64,000 nt of DNA from UMGS1668 sp035447605 (GTDB lineage: Bacteria; Bacillota; Clostridia; Oscillospirales; Ruminococcaceae). The DNA lies in contig DAOTHJ010000001.1 in the NCBI GenBank assembly GCA_035447605.1, forward strand, positions 124,001 through 188,000, read 5' to 3'. Within the stretch, counting starts at the first letter, position 1. Every line of letters starts with the position of its first letter. The notes under the pieces were generated by a model that was given only the letters and a program-made list of their open reading frames with translations, was not told where the DNA came from and did no database searches. A program made the translations under genes and the position numbers. Below, piece by piece: positions 16,554 through 25,364 of this stretch.

Positions 16554-16696
16554 AACTTTCCTGCGGCGGCGGAATTTTCCTGCATCCGGCCGCATGTAAG
16601 TTTGACTTTCTCACGCCGGCGGAGTCTGTGGAATATGATCTTAACAGAGCGGCCGCAGGGCCAGGAGTACATCACCATGTGAAGGGGGGTATTCTT

Positions 16697-16759
16697 ATGT
16701 GCTGCCGTTGCTGCCGTTTCTGTTGGTGGCGCTGCCGTCGGCGCAGGTGTTGCTGCTGA
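16697..16759 (+). CDS. 20-residue Cys/Arg-rich mini-protein
   Basis: A 20-residue peptide containing 9 Cys, 7 Arg, 2 Trp and 1 Phe after the initiator Met, with pattern CCRCCRxCWWRCRRRRCCC. The ATG is preceded by GAAGGGGGG at an ideal 7-base spacing, and a strong terminator (16788-16821) follows 28 bases after the stop, so the unit looks like an independent gene. It is not a leader peptide for a downstream gene, because the next gene is convergent. Function is unknown; metal or nucleic acid binding is conceivable. Confidence 0.55.
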   Translation: MCCRCCRFCWWRCRRRRCCC

Positions 16760-16787
16760 CATCCACGGATAAGAATTGCTGAAACAT

Positions 16788-16821
16788 CCGGGGGGTTCCA
16801 TGATGGGAGCCCCCGGTTTTT
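16788..16821 (+). terminator. Terminator after the Cys/Arg mini-protein
   Basis: A stem CCGGGGG...CCCCCGG with a partly paired interior (GGTTCC/GGGAGC) followed by five T. It is located between the mini-protein and the convergent lgt-like gene. Confidence 0.75.
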
Positions 16822-16831
16822 GCGCCCATTT

Positions 16832-17650
16832 TCAGTTTTTCTGGGCAGTTTCCGCCTTTTTATAAGCCCGCCGTAGAAGCAGAAGGCCCGCAAAGATCAA
16901 AGCAAAGTAAAGAAGCGGATAGATCCACCGGACGACAGGCTCCGGATAGTGCAGGCTGCGCAGAGGCAGGATCATCAGCCGCATGGCGGAAAACCAAACG
17001 CCGTAGAGCAGAAATGCTCCTCCCGGCGGCAGCTTTTTGCGGAAATATAGCCACAGCACCGGGGCAAGCCCCAGCAGCGCGAGAGCCATCTCAAAAAGCT
17101 GCGTGGGATAGACGGAGACCGCCACGCTGTTTTTTCCGAGCAGCGAAAAAAGCCCGCCGAGCGCCGCCTCTTCCCCGCCCCGCATCGGAAAACGCACGCC
17201 CCAGACCGAATTTGTCGGAATGCCGGCGCAGCAGCCGTTCAGATAGCAGCCTGCCCGGGCCAGCGCGAAGCCGAGGCCCGACGGAAGCACCAGCGCGTCG
17301 AGCAGTGGCAACGGATTTCTTTTTGTGAGCCGCGCCCAGAGCAGCAGCATCCCCAAAGCGCCGAAAATTCCTCCATAGACGGAAAGACCGGCCAGCTTCA
17401 GGGAAAAAAGATTCAGGGATTCCCCGTAGGCATCCGGATTCACGGCAGCATTCAAAAGCCGCGCGCCGATCAGAAAGGCCGCCGCCATCAGAGCGATCAG
17501 CGGCCCCGCCTGCTTTGCCCGCAGCCCTTCCCGCCGGAGGAGGGGAAGGGCCGTGAGCACGCCCGCCAGCGCGGCGAGCACCGTAAAGAGCGTATAGGAT
17601 TTGATTGTGAGCACGGCGCCGAACAGGGAAAACTCAATCTCAGGGTACAT
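16832..17650 (-). CDS. lgt: Prolipoprotein diacylglyceryl transferase family protein (Lgt-like)
   Basis: A 272-residue protein with seven hydrophobic helices and the Lgt signature ARAGCYLNGCCAG. Lgt attaches diacylglycerol to the lipobox Cys of prelipoproteins. A departure from the norm: the usual His-Gly-Gly motif is Tyr-Gly-Gly here (LSVYGGIFGA), so catalysis or substrate may differ. The ribosome site GGAG overlaps the stop of the upstream lipoprotein gene (2-base gap), implying coupled translation with that lipoprotein. Confidence 0.85.
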   Translation of the reverse strand: MYPEIEFSLFGAVLTIKSYTLFTVLAALAGVLTALPLLRREGLRAKQAGPLIALMAAAFLIGARLLNAAVNPDAYGESLNLFSLKLAGLSVYGGIFGALGMLLLWARLTKRNPLPLLDALVLPSGLGFALARAGCYLNGCCAGIPTNSVWGVRFPMRGGEEAALGGLFSLLGKNSVAVSVYPTQLFEMALALLGLAPVLWLYFRKKLPPGGAFLLYGVWFSAMRLMILPLRSLHYPEPVVRWIYPLLYFALIFAGLLLLRRAYKKAETAQKN

Positions 17651-17652
17651 GC

Positions 17653-19773
17653 CTACTCCACACCGAGCGGCTTGCTGCCGGCAATATGGAGATCGATGCG
17701 AATATCCTCTCCCAGCTTCATGCTCAGGTCGCCGTCGATGGTCACATCCCTGTTGGTGCCGTAGGCGGCCAGCAGATTCCCGTCGATGGTCGCCCCTTCA
17801 ATTTCATAATCAAAGATCAGGTTTCCGTTCAGATAGGTAAACGGGATCGGATCGGTGGGGTCTTCCCCATCCTCATCATAAAAAGCGATCGTGCCCGTCT
17901 CCTCGCCCGTCTTGGAGATCATAAACCGCCTTTGCTGGGTCTGCCCTTTCAGCGCATCCAGGGCGCCGATGATATCAATATCGATGTCGCAGCCCAGTTC
18001 GTCGTCGCTCTCCGTCTCTTCTTCATCGTCGGCCGCCGCGGAGGCCCGGTATTCCGGTGAAATGTAAACATCCGTAAAGGTGATCGCTCCATCCTCATAC
18101 GTGCCGACCAACTCGTCAAGCGTCGGAGAGGGGGCGAGCTCGACCTTTAGGGTATAATCCTGTTTTCCGCTGGCGTGAAGCCCCGTCACCAGAGCCAGAA
18201 AGACATATTGATTCTCGCATAATTCTTTGAAATCGCCGATCTTGACGCTCTCTCCCGACGAGGGAAGCACCGTGACCGTGCTGCCGCGGACGGCAAAGAC
18301 CCGCAGATCCGCGCCGGCAACCGAAACCGTCGGATCGTTTCCCTCCTTAACGCGGGAGAGGCTCTTCTCATCGATGGTAAGGGCGACAAGCTGTGCGCCA
18401 TAGGGGCCGACGCTTACGGTTGTCTCGCCCAAACTCGGGATTTCGTCGTTCTCCATAATTACCGCGATCTCTTCTTCGGTGGGAATCTGCAGCGCCAAAG
18501 AGGTGCCGATTCCCGCGAGGCCGTTGCCGGCAAGATTGGAATACAGGGTATAAGGGGCGTAACTGCCGACATCGCCCTTCACCAATGCCTCATAGAAGTC
18601 CGCGGCCCAGCCGGCAGGCGGCCCGATCGAGGAGAGAAGGGCACTGTCCCAATCCGCTCCCTCGCCTGCGATCGTGTATGCGTTGAGAATAAAGCTCTCA
18701 CCCCGACTCTGAGACAGATATTGAATCAGGGGCATGCGGGCATAGCCGTTCGCGGCGTCGTTCTCCTCCGGAAAAACCCCGGAGAAAATCTTTTCGTTGT
18801 ATTCGGCGACGATGCTCGGGATGCCGCCGCCCTTTTGCCCTTCAAAATAGGTGGCCGTAGCCTCGTCGAACCAGGGGTTGTCATCCCCGCTCCCCACATA
18901 ATTGAGCTGCACGAAATGGAAAAATTCGTGCGCGATCAGGGGCTTGACGGCGTTTGCCTGATAGCCGCCCTCAAAGAGGCTGCGGTTCAGATAGATCTTG
19001 CCCTCCGCGCCGTTCCAGCCGTAGGAATAATACCCCATCGCGTCGAGGGACTGGATGTTGACCTCGATCGGCCAGCTGCTGCGCTTCGCGTAGACGTATC
19101 CCTTATTCAGATACTCGTTGTAGACGCCCTCGAGATCGGAGAGCAGTGCGCTGCGGTCGTTGTAGCTGATGAACGCCGTGTGCATCTGGGCGGGGAAATA
19201 GACGAGGAAGTGCCCGCCGTCCACAAACGTGGTGGAGCACCAGAAGATGCCGAGGCGCAGATGTTCCCGGGAAGGATTCGCGCTGCCCGACGCGCCGTTG
19301 ACCGAGAGCTCTTCCAGATACTCCGCAGGGATGAAGGAGGCCGTCACCACCCCGTCCCCCACCTGCGCGGGTACATAAGTATAAAGCGTATTCACGCTGC
19401 CGTCGGCGAGCGTGAGATCGTTGCCGAGCCCCAGCATCGGCACCGCTTCCGCATCATCCTCGGGCGCGTCGCCCTCTTCAAACGGAATGCTGATCGTGAC
19501 GGGCGCGGTGCAGGTCATATCCAGCTCCAGCTCGTAAAGCGTGGAGGCAAGGCCTTCCGGCTTTTCCTTTTCCTTCACTTTCAGCGCGGTGAGCGTCGTC
19601 TCGGAAGAATCCGGCACCGTATTGCCGCCGAAATCAAGCGCCGCTCCGTCAAGCTCGATCCGGTTGTCCTTTACCGAAGCGGAGGCCTTTCCGAATCCGC
19701 AGGCGCTCAGCGCCATTAAGAGAAAAATCATTATCAGGGAAACAAAAACCGGTAACTTTTTTCTGAGTATCAT
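17653..19773 (-). CDS. Large surface lipoprotein with gluzincin-type metallopeptidase motif
   Basis: A 706-residue predicted lipoprotein. The signal peptide ends in the lipobox LSAC (Cys25). A zinc peptidase motif HEFFH occurs at 282-286, followed by WFDEATATYFEG, whose Glu (~304) would be the third ligand as in gluzincins. The remainder is mostly beta-rich with no domain I can name, plus an acidic stretch DDEEETESDDE near residue ~590. ATG at 19773 follows GAGGAGG by six bases. It is co-transcribed with the Lgt-like gene, which may modify it (inference). Confidence 0.75.
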   Translation of the reverse strand: MILRKKLPVFVSLIMIFLLMALSACGFGKASASVKDNRIELDGAALDFGGNTVPDSSETTLTALKVKEKEKPEGLASTLYELELDMTCTAPVTISIPFEEGDAPEDDAEAVPMLGLGNDLTLADGSVNTLYTYVPAQVGDGVVTASFIPAEYLEELSVNGASGSANPSREHLRLGIFWCSTTFVDGGHFLVYFPAQMHTAFISYNDRSALLSDLEGVYNEYLNKGYVYAKRSSWPIEVNIQSLDAMGYYSYGWNGAEGKIYLNRSLFEGGYQANAVKPLIAHEFFHFVQLNYVGSGDDNPWFDEATATYFEGQKGGGIPSIVAEYNEKIFSGVFPEENDAANGYARMPLIQYLSQSRGESFILNAYTIAGEGADWDSALLSSIGPPAGWAADFYEALVKGDVGSYAPYTLYSNLAGNGLAGIGTSLALQIPTEEEIAVIMENDEIPSLGETTVSVGPYGAQLVALTIDEKSLSRVKEGNDPTVSVAGADLRVFAVRGSTVTVLPSSGESVKIGDFKELCENQYVFLALVTGLHASGKQDYTLKVELAPSPTLDELVGTYEDGAITFTDVYISPEYRASAAADDEEETESDDELGCDIDIDIIGALDALKGQTQQRRFMISKTGEETGTIAFYDEDGEDPTDPIPFTYLNGNLIFDYEIEGATIDGNLLAAYGTNRDVTIDGDLSMKLGEDIRIDLHIAGSKPLGVE

Positions 19774-19812
19774 TTCGTTCCTCCTCACTTATCTTTGAAG
19801 ATCACAGAAAAA

Positions 19813-20178
19813 TCAGCCGCCATGCGGGTTTTTTCCCGCCGCGGGGCCGGAGATTCCGCCGCCTTTGGATGACCGCCCTCCCTCATACGCAAATTCAAAA
19901 TCAGTCCGGTTCCCCAGGTTTTCTTTTAAAAACCGATCCAGCGCCTCCGGGCGTGAAGGATCGCATAAGGTGATATGGTAAATTCGGTCCGCCGTCTGAA
20001 TCTCGGCCCCGGCGGATCTCTGGCCGATGAAAGTGACCGAGAGGATTTTTTCTTTTTGAAGAATCAGAAGCTCCTCCCCCGGCTCCTCCGGAAGCAGCTT
20101 CAGCACACCCCTGCCTGCGGAGAGGCGGTACGGCTTCGTCTCATAGAATCCCGTCCTCAGTCTGACCTCGAGAATCAT
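19813..20178 (-). CDS. Hypothetical protein (121 aa)
   Basis: I do not recognise this protein. The first ~90 residues look like a small beta-rich domain (VRLRTGFYETKPYRLSAGRG, ILSVTFIG), and the C-terminus is Gly/Ser-rich and probably disordered. ATG at 20178 follows AAAGGGGG by eight bases. It lies 39 bases upstream of the lipoprotein gene and is likely the first gene of that leftward operon, divergent from the large regulator gene. Confidence 0.6.
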   Translation of the reverse strand: MILEVRLRTGFYETKPYRLSAGRGVLKLLPEEPGEELLILQKEKILSVTFIGQRSAGAEIQTADRIYHITLCDPSRPEALDRFLKENLGNRTDFEFAYEGGRSSKGGGISGPAAGKNPHGG

Positions 20179-20295
20179 CGGCACCGCCCCCTTTCTATAT
20201 TCAGTGTATCAGGACCGCGGCCGCGGATAAACCGCTTCAGGCAAACTGTCATTGTCCGTTTTCGTCATGAATCATGTCAAATATCCGGAAAAGTG

Positions 20296-20325
20296 TTGAT
20301 TTTGTGATCGGGCCTTTGCTATAAT
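20296..20325 (+). promoter_or_regulatory. Promoter of the 529-aa HTH regulator
   Basis: TTGATT (20296-20301) and a perfect TATAAT (20320-20325), spacer 18, followed 8 bases later by an AAGAGGTGAT ribosome site. Confidence 0.65.
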
Positions 20326-20344
20326 CAAAAAAGAGGTGATCACC

Positions 20345-21934
20345 GTGCAGTTTGCCGAAAAATTGGATTTTCTGATGAACATGACGAATACCACCAACAG
20401 CGCGCTGGCTCTTAACGTGAGGCTGGATGCCTCCCACATCAGCCGGCTGCGCAGGGGACAGCGCCGCGCTCTCCGGAACCAGGCGTGCATCTATGCCATG
20501 GCCGAATATTTCGCCAGGCACTGCGAAGAGGCCTATCGGAGAAAGGCCCTGCTGGATACAATGGATGCCGAGCTTGGCACTGGCGACACAAAAAGCCTTG
20601 CGGAGCGAATCGCCCAGTGGCTCTCGGAAGAAAAAACGGACGGCGTACAGACGGTTGAGCATTTTCTTTCGGGCCTCAACCGTGTTCCGGCGCCTCCACA
20701 GGAGGCAATACCTCCGCAGGAGGCGGTGCGCCCGCGGGAAACAGCTTCTCCGGCCTGCGAAAGCGCCTTCTCCGATGCAGATCCGGCGGAGGTCTCCGTT
20801 TTCTTAGGCGTCGACGGAAAGCGGCGCGCCGTGGTCCAATTTTTAAACGCGGTACTCGCACAGGAGCGGCCGATCACGCTGCTGCTCTTTTCCGACGAGT
20901 CGACCGACTGGATGACGGCCGACCGCCGGTTTGCCTCCGCATGGGCGTCGCTGATGTCGCAGGTGCTGGAAAAAGGGAACCGGATCGTCGTGATTCACAC
21001 GATCAGCCGCGACCTGGACGAGATGCTGCACGCGATCGGCCAATGGATGCCGCTTTATATGTCCGGCGCGATCGAGCCCTATTTCTATCCAAAAAAGAGG
21101 GACGGGATCTTCAAGCGTACGCTGTTTATCGCACCCGGCGTCGCGGCGGTGGCTTCCGGCTCGGTGGGCGATTCCGTCGAGGGGGCGGCAAACCTCCTGT
21201 TTCGCGACAAGAAATCCGTCGAAGCTCACGAAAGGGAGTTTCTCCGGTATCTTGCGATGTGCAAGCCCCTCATGCGGATCTTCACCTTCCGCAGCCGGGA
21301 CGCCTATCTGGAGACCCTGTTGGAATTTGAAAAAGAGCGGAGCGACGCCGTCATCCGGACGGAATCACTGTCGCTCGTCACCATGCCGGAGCCGGTTCTT
21401 TCAGGCATCCTCACCCGGCTGGGCATGGAAGAGACGCAGTTTACCGGCCTGCACAGGTTCCGGACGGAACTGTTGGAATCCCTTCTGGAGACAAACGACT
21501 TCCGGGAGATCGTCTGTCTGCCGGATCCCGACGCCGTGACGGCGGGCAAAGTCAAGGTCTCGCTCTCCGTGATGCTGAGCGGAGACCCCATCTGCTACAC
21601 GGCGGAGGAGTTTCTCCTGCACCTTGAGCATCTCGTCTTCCTGCTCAGGCGCTTTGAGCATTTCCACGTCTGCCTCACCAAAGCCGCGGCGGACGAGCGG
21701 TATATCATCTACGCCAAGGAGGATCTCGGCGTTATCGTGGCAAAGACCTCCGATCCGCCCATCGTTCTGGCCATGCGGGAAGGCAACATGAACGCCGCAT
21801 TCTGGGATTTTTTGCAGAATACGCTCCGCGAAAAATCCTGCTGTGAGCGGGACCGGGGCCGCGTTCTGGAAAAGCTGGAGGAGTATATCGGGAAGCTCCG
21901 TGATTCCGCCGGCCTGTGCGCAAAAAGCACATAA
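20345..21934 (+). CDS. Large helix-turn-helix regulator of unknown class
   Basis: A 529-residue cytoplasmic protein. The N-terminal ~70 residues resemble an XRE-like helix-turn-helix (SALALNVRLDASHISRLRRGQR). A proline/glutamate-rich linker with a repeated PPQEA unit (~residues 110-135) follows, then a long alpha/beta region without a recognised catalytic motif. GTG at 20345 is chosen because AAGAGG lies eight bases upstream in perfect register. Similar long 'XRE plus unknown' proteins exist in gut clostridia; the ligand and targets are unknown. Confidence 0.7.
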   Translation: MQFAEKLDFLMNMTNTTNSALALNVRLDASHISRLRRGQRRALRNQACIYAMAEYFARHCEEAYRRKALLDTMDAELGTGDTKSLAERIAQWLSEEKTDGVQTVEHFLSGLNRVPAPPQEAIPPQEAVRPRETASPACESAFSDADPAEVSVFLGVDGKRRAVVQFLNAVLAQERPITLLLFSDESTDWMTADRRFASAWASLMSQVLEKGNRIVVIHTISRDLDEMLHAIGQWMPLYMSGAIEPYFYPKKRDGIFKRTLFIAPGVAAVASGSVGDSVEGAANLLFRDKKSVEAHEREFLRYLAMCKPLMRIFTFRSRDAYLETLLEFEKERSDAVIRTESLSLVTMPEPVLSGILTRLGMEETQFTGLHRFRTELLESLLETNDFREIVCLPDPDAVTAGKVKVSLSVMLSGDPICYTAEEFLLHLEHLVFLLRRFEHFHVCLTKAAADERYIIYAKEDLGVIVAKTSDPPIVLAMREGNMNAAFWDFLQNTLREKSCCERDRGRVLEKLEEYIGKLRDSAGLCAKST

Positions 21935-22066
21935 ACATGAGGAAAATTCCTTCGGAACGGTGCTCTACACATGCTGTACCGGGGAGCCAAACCCATGATA
22001 GACAACCTCAAATCGCCGGCGGCCCGGGAGGCTATCCCTCTTCGCTCGCCGCCGTTTAAAAGGATG

Positions 22067-22099
22067 AAAAGGCCTCCGGTATCCGCCGGCGGCCTTTTT
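22067..22099 (+). terminator. Terminator downstream of the HTH regulator
   Basis: AAAAGGCC...GGCCTTTTT stem with inner CCGG/CCGG pairing. It lies 130 bases after the regulator and just before the promoter of the RNA candidate. Confidence 0.7.
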
Positions 22100-22102
22100 A
22101 GG

Positions 22103-22130
22103 TTGTATTTTTCCTTTTTTCTGGTATAAT
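22103..22130 (+). promoter_or_regulatory. Promoter of the structured RNA candidate / C39 lipoprotein
   Basis: TTGTAT (22103-22108) and TATAAT (22125-22130), spacer 16. The predicted transcript start is near 22137, 358 bases before the lipoprotein start codon. Confidence 0.55.
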
Positions 22131-22136
22131 GATTTC

Positions 22137-22370
22137 TTGGCACAGTGGGAGGGTCGGATCCGCTGCCATGCGCAAAACGCGCACCTCATGTCGGAGCCCA
22201 AAGGCGGGCTCAAAATTTTATAGCGCAGGCTTGATCCTGTGGGTTTCGTGGAGGCAGCTCCTCCACGCGTACTTGTATAAAACAACATGAGCGTATTAAA
22301 AGTAGACCGTCCCTGCATCTGCAGACAAATTACTATATAAAACGCAGGAGAACGACCGGAAATTGGATAA
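22137..22370 (+). ncRNA. Structured non-coding RNA candidate (class unassigned, possibly raiA-like)
   Basis: No reading frame of note, but dense local structure: hairpins GCGC/GCGC (22170-22182), GAGCCC/GGGCTC (22194-22211), CAGG/CCTG (22226-22238) and CGTGGAGG/CCTCCACG (22247-22267), plus a long-range 6-bp helix CTCATG (22185-22190) with CATGAG (22286-22291). The block begins right at a good promoter and is GC-rich before an AT-rich tail that runs to the next gene. Size and compactness recall raiA or 6S-type RNAs, but I cannot confirm a class by eye. The 3' end is uncertain; 22371-22480 contains a GGGGG/CCCCC hairpin. Confidence 0.45.
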
Positions 22371-22494
22371 ATAAAATGCGGGGGAAACCGCCCCCCAATC
22401 GAATAAATAATACAATCAAGGCGGGTTTGTTTGGGCGGCGCACAGCGCTGCCTTATACAGGTACAATTAAATTTTTTTGGAAAGGGAAATTGCC

Positions 22495-23346
22495 ATGAAA
22501 AAGTTAATTGTATTGGTTTTGATTCTTTGCCTTGTCCTGTCCGGCTGCAAGTCGGCCGAGACGCAGGCACCTGAAACTGAGGAGAATACGAGCCTCAGCA
22601 GCGAATCCATCTCGGAACCGGCATCCGAAACCGAGGAGGACACGAGCCTCGGTGGTAATTATACGGATGAGATGAAAATTCCTTACAGCGTAGATCTGGA
22701 TCCCGAATACGGCGCGGACAGCGTGGAGCGCGACGGGGATCATGAAGACAGCCCCTATTTTAACACGCTTGATTTTTACAACATGGAGAGCACGGATACG
22801 CTCACCATTCTTTCGCACTTTCAGACCCAGCAGCAGACCAGCGAATGGAGCTGCGGCGTCTCCAGCGCCCTGATGATCCTGAACTGGTATCAGGCCCTCG
22901 GCGATTACAACGAAGAGACCCTCGCCGAGTTCCGCAGCAACGGCACCGAGCCGGCGGCAACCAGTCTCCGTCAGGCCATCGAGATCTTCGAGGGTGTGGG
23001 CGGTTTCGACCTCTATACGACCTTCGACTGCGCGGATAACGTCCACGACGTGTTCACGCTGGATTACATCCAAGAGACGCTGGCCGCCGGACACCCCATC
23101 ATGATCGGCTGGAACGACTGGGGCGGGCACTGGCAGGTCATCATCGGCTACGACACCATGGGCACCGAGACGACCCAGGACGACGTGATCATCGTGGCCG
23201 ATTCCTACGACACCACCGACCACAATCAGGATGGCTACGGCGTATACAGCGCCGAGCGTTTCATCTACAACTTCACCTTCTACAATTTCTTCGAGGAAGA
23301 CGAGCTGAACGATATGTGCTTCCTCGTCGCAACGCCGCAACTGTAA
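22495..23346 (+). CDS. Lipoprotein with C39-like cysteine peptidase domain
   Basis: A 283-residue lipoprotein: signal peptide with lipobox LSGC (Cys18), an acidic Ser/Thr/Glu spacer with a repeated ETEE[ND]TSL unit (residues ~28-52), then a papain-like C39-family domain. The probable catalytic residues are Cys120 in SEWSCGVSS, His212 in GGHWQVIIGYD and Asp236 in VADSYD. Such extracytoplasmic C39-like proteins probably cleave peptides at the cell surface, though substrates are unknown. GGAAAGGG lies 10 bases before ATG 22495. Confidence 0.8.
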   Translation: MKKLIVLVLILCLVLSGCKSAETQAPETEENTSLSSESISEPASETEEDTSLGGNYTDEMKIPYSVDLDPEYGADSVERDGDHEDSPYFNTLDFYNMESTDTLTILSHFQTQQQTSEWSCGVSSALMILNWYQALGDYNEETLAEFRSNGTEPAATSLRQAIEIFEGVGGFDLYTTFDCADNVHDVFTLDYIQETLAAGHPIMIGWNDWGGHWQVIIGYDTMGTETTQDDVIIVADSYDTTDHNQDGYGVYSAERFIYNFTFYNFFEEDELNDMCFLVATPQL

Positions 23347-23393
23347 TTTAGCAGCAGCCGCCCGACCCGGCCCGCCTGCCAGATACAAAACAG

Positions 23394-23427
23394 AGCCTCA
23401 GCCACACGGCTGGGGCTTTGTTTTTTT
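23394..23427 (+). terminator. Terminator of the C39 lipoprotein gene
   Basis: A stem AGCCTCAGCC/GGCTGGGGCT (near perfect) with a T-rich tail of ten bases. The following 23428-23699 contains nothing I can support. Confidence 0.8.
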
Positions 23428-23699
23428 ATCGGCAAAAAAAGGGGCGATTTCTGGGGCGCTGGAATCCGTCCGGAAAATTCACCGCGGAAGAAAAGGAAAA
23501 CCGCGTAAAAAAGACGCCCCACGAACCGTAAAAGGTTTGCAGGGCGGCTTGCTTGTAAGGATGATTGAAATTATCCGAAAGATCGGGCGCTTTTTGCGGC
23601 GGCCGGTTTCATACCCCCGACAAGGGGAATTTCTTTACCATAGGAATCATTTGAATTTTTATAAGCGGGCGTCTGTCGCGGCCGTCTCGCCGGATGGTA

Positions 23700-24401
23700 T
23701 CAGTCGGGGATATGCTCCCGCAGCCACTGGCGGAAAAACATGAGCTGTTCCTCCGTATGAAAGTAATGCTCGCCCTCCTCAAATACGGTCATTTCCGCAT
23801 GGGTGCGCTCGGCAAAGGCGCTCACGACGTCAAACTCGCAGAGATTGTCCCCTCTGCCGTAAAGCAGGGCCGTGGGCACTTTCCATTCCACGGGATGCTC
23901 AAGCACATATTCATAATAATCCCAGGAAAGGGTTTTGACGGGGGTTGCAATCTCCTTCTCCTGACGCAGCCGTTCCATGCTCACGTCGAACCACTTCATC
24001 ATATTCTCGATGATGCGCTTCATATCGACGACCGGCGACAAAAACAGGGCCTGCCGAAGCGGCTCGTCCCGATAGGCCAGCATGCCGAAATAGGCGCCGA
24101 TGCTGCATCCGAAGAGCCCGATCTCATCTGTCAGCGCATGGGCGTACTGCATCACCCGCGTGAGATCTTCGACGCCGTTCTGCACCTTGCAGAGGCGCGG
24201 CTCCCCCTTTCGGTCTCCGTGCTCCGGCAGATCGAAGCTCAGGGTCCTCCAGCCTTTTTGCGCGGCCTCTTCGGCAAACAGCGCGGGCACCTCATCCTCT
24301 TTATTCGACTGATCGCCGTGCACGGCAATAAAAAGGCGGCCCTCCGCAGGCCCCCACAAAATTGCCGGAATTCCCTCTATGGTCAGATACCGCTTTTCCA
24401 T
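23700..24401 (-). CDS. Alpha/beta hydrolase
   Basis: A 233-residue cytoplasmic alpha/beta hydrolase. Oxyanion-type HGD near residue 28, nucleophile elbow GCSIGA around residue 98, and a likely catalytic Asp and His late in the chain (YGRGDNLCEF, EGEHYFH). The substrate cannot be inferred. Single gene with GGAGG upstream and a TATAAT box near 24446. Confidence 0.85.
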   Translation of the reverse strand: MEKRYLTIEGIPAILWGPAEGRLFIAVHGDQSNKEDEVPALFAEEAAQKGWRTLSFDLPEHGDRKGEPRLCKVQNGVEDLTRVMQYAHALTDEIGLFGCSIGAYFGMLAYRDEPLRQALFLSPVVDMKRIIENMMKWFDVSMERLRQEKEIATPVKTLSWDYYEYVLEHPVEWKVPTALLYGRGDNLCEFDVVSAFAERTHAEMTVFEEGEHYFHTEEQLMFFRQWLREHIPD

Positions 24402-24546
24402 ATCCGATTTTGCCTCCGTTTTTCGAAGTTCCCAAATGATTTTTTATTATACCATAAAAGAAAACCCGTTTCCAGCCAAGAGACGCCCCGGTGGAAACGG
24501 CGCTTTTTTCACATCGGCACTCACGGCGATTTCGCGGCGGTGCATA

Positions 24547-24575
24547 TTGATTCGGAAAGGTTTTTCTTATATAAT
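24547..24575 (+). promoter_or_regulatory. Promoter of the DUF1003 gene
   Basis: TTGATT (24547-24552) and TATAAT (24570-24575), spacer 17, 34 bases before the start codon. Confidence 0.6.
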
Positions 24576-24608
24576 AAAGCAAAATAAGGATGTTGTGGGG
24601 GTGTTTTC

Positions 24609-25238
24609 ATGCTTTCCAAAAGTGAATCCGAAAAAAAAGATCCGGAACGAATCCACGGGTTTGAAATCGAACTAAACGATGATAAACTCACGCGAATCGA
24701 CCGGCTGGTAAAGAATTATGAGCAGAAGATCGCTTCCCGGCTCGACGAAGAATATGAGACGAGTACAAAAAGATCCGACCGCATTGCCGACAAGGTTGCG
24801 TCCTTCGGCGGAAGCTGGACCTTCATCATCACCTTCGGCACATTTTTGGTGGTATGGATTTTGATCAATATCTCTCCCTTCCTGTTCCTTCAGTTTGATC
24901 CGAAGCCGTTCATTTTGCTCAACCTGGTGTTGTCGTTCATCGCCGCTTTTCAGGCCCCGCTCATCATGATGAGCCAGAACCGGCAGGCCGCCCGCGACAA
25001 GCACGAGGCAATTATCGACTTCGCAATAAATTATAAAGCGGAGCAGGAGACGAACGAGATGCATACGCATCTGCATCGGGTGGAAGCCGAGCTCGCCGAA
25101 ATCAAAGAGATGCTCGCCGCTTTGGAGAAGGCCGAAGAAAAGGAAGCGGAAGCCGTGGAAGCCGTGCAAGCTGTGGAAGAGGCGGAAGAGATAAAAGCGG
25201 AAGAGCCTTCGGAGGAAAAACAGGAGGAGCCGAAATAA
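24609..25238 (+). CDS. DUF1003 membrane protein
   Basis: A 209-residue protein. The central DUF1003 region has two membrane helices (SWTFIITFGTFLVVWILIN and FILLNLVLSFIAAFQAPLIMM) followed by the hallmark SQNRQAARDKHEAIIDFAINYKAE. The C-terminus is a long charged coiled coil ending in a Glu/Ala/Val repeat tract (EAVEAVQAVEEAEEI). Function of the family is unknown. Confidence 0.88.
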   Translation: MLSKSESEKKDPERIHGFEIELNDDKLTRIDRLVKNYEQKIASRLDEEYETSTKRSDRIADKVASFGGSWTFIITFGTFLVVWILINISPFLFLQFDPKPFILLNLVLSFIAAFQAPLIMMSQNRQAARDKHEAIIDFAINYKAEQETNEMHTHLHRVEAELAEIKEMLAALEKAEEKEAEAVEAVQAVEEAEEIKAEEPSEEKQEEPK

Positions 25239-25332
25239 ATCCTTAATCGGCTGAAACCGCCATGCAGGGTAAACGATCCGCTGATTTTTTCCGTAGTTTT
25301 TTGCCAAAGTCACAAAAGAGGAATCTCACAAA

Positions 25333-25364
25333 CAGGCCGCCGATAAAAACCGGCGGCCTGTTTT
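25333..25364 (+). terminator. Terminator of the DUF1003 gene
   Basis: A stem CAGGCCGCCG/CGGCGGCCTG with a T run. The remaining gap to 25662 is AT-rich upstream sequence of the spore protein gene with several imperfect palindromes; no gene is seen in it. Confidence 0.82.

Noticed and set aside
23537..23743. A basic ~40-68 residue frame (MIEIIRKIGRFLRR...)
   Set aside because: It looks amphipathic, but the ATG touches TAAGG without spacing and the frame runs on into sequence antisense to the hydrolase gene.
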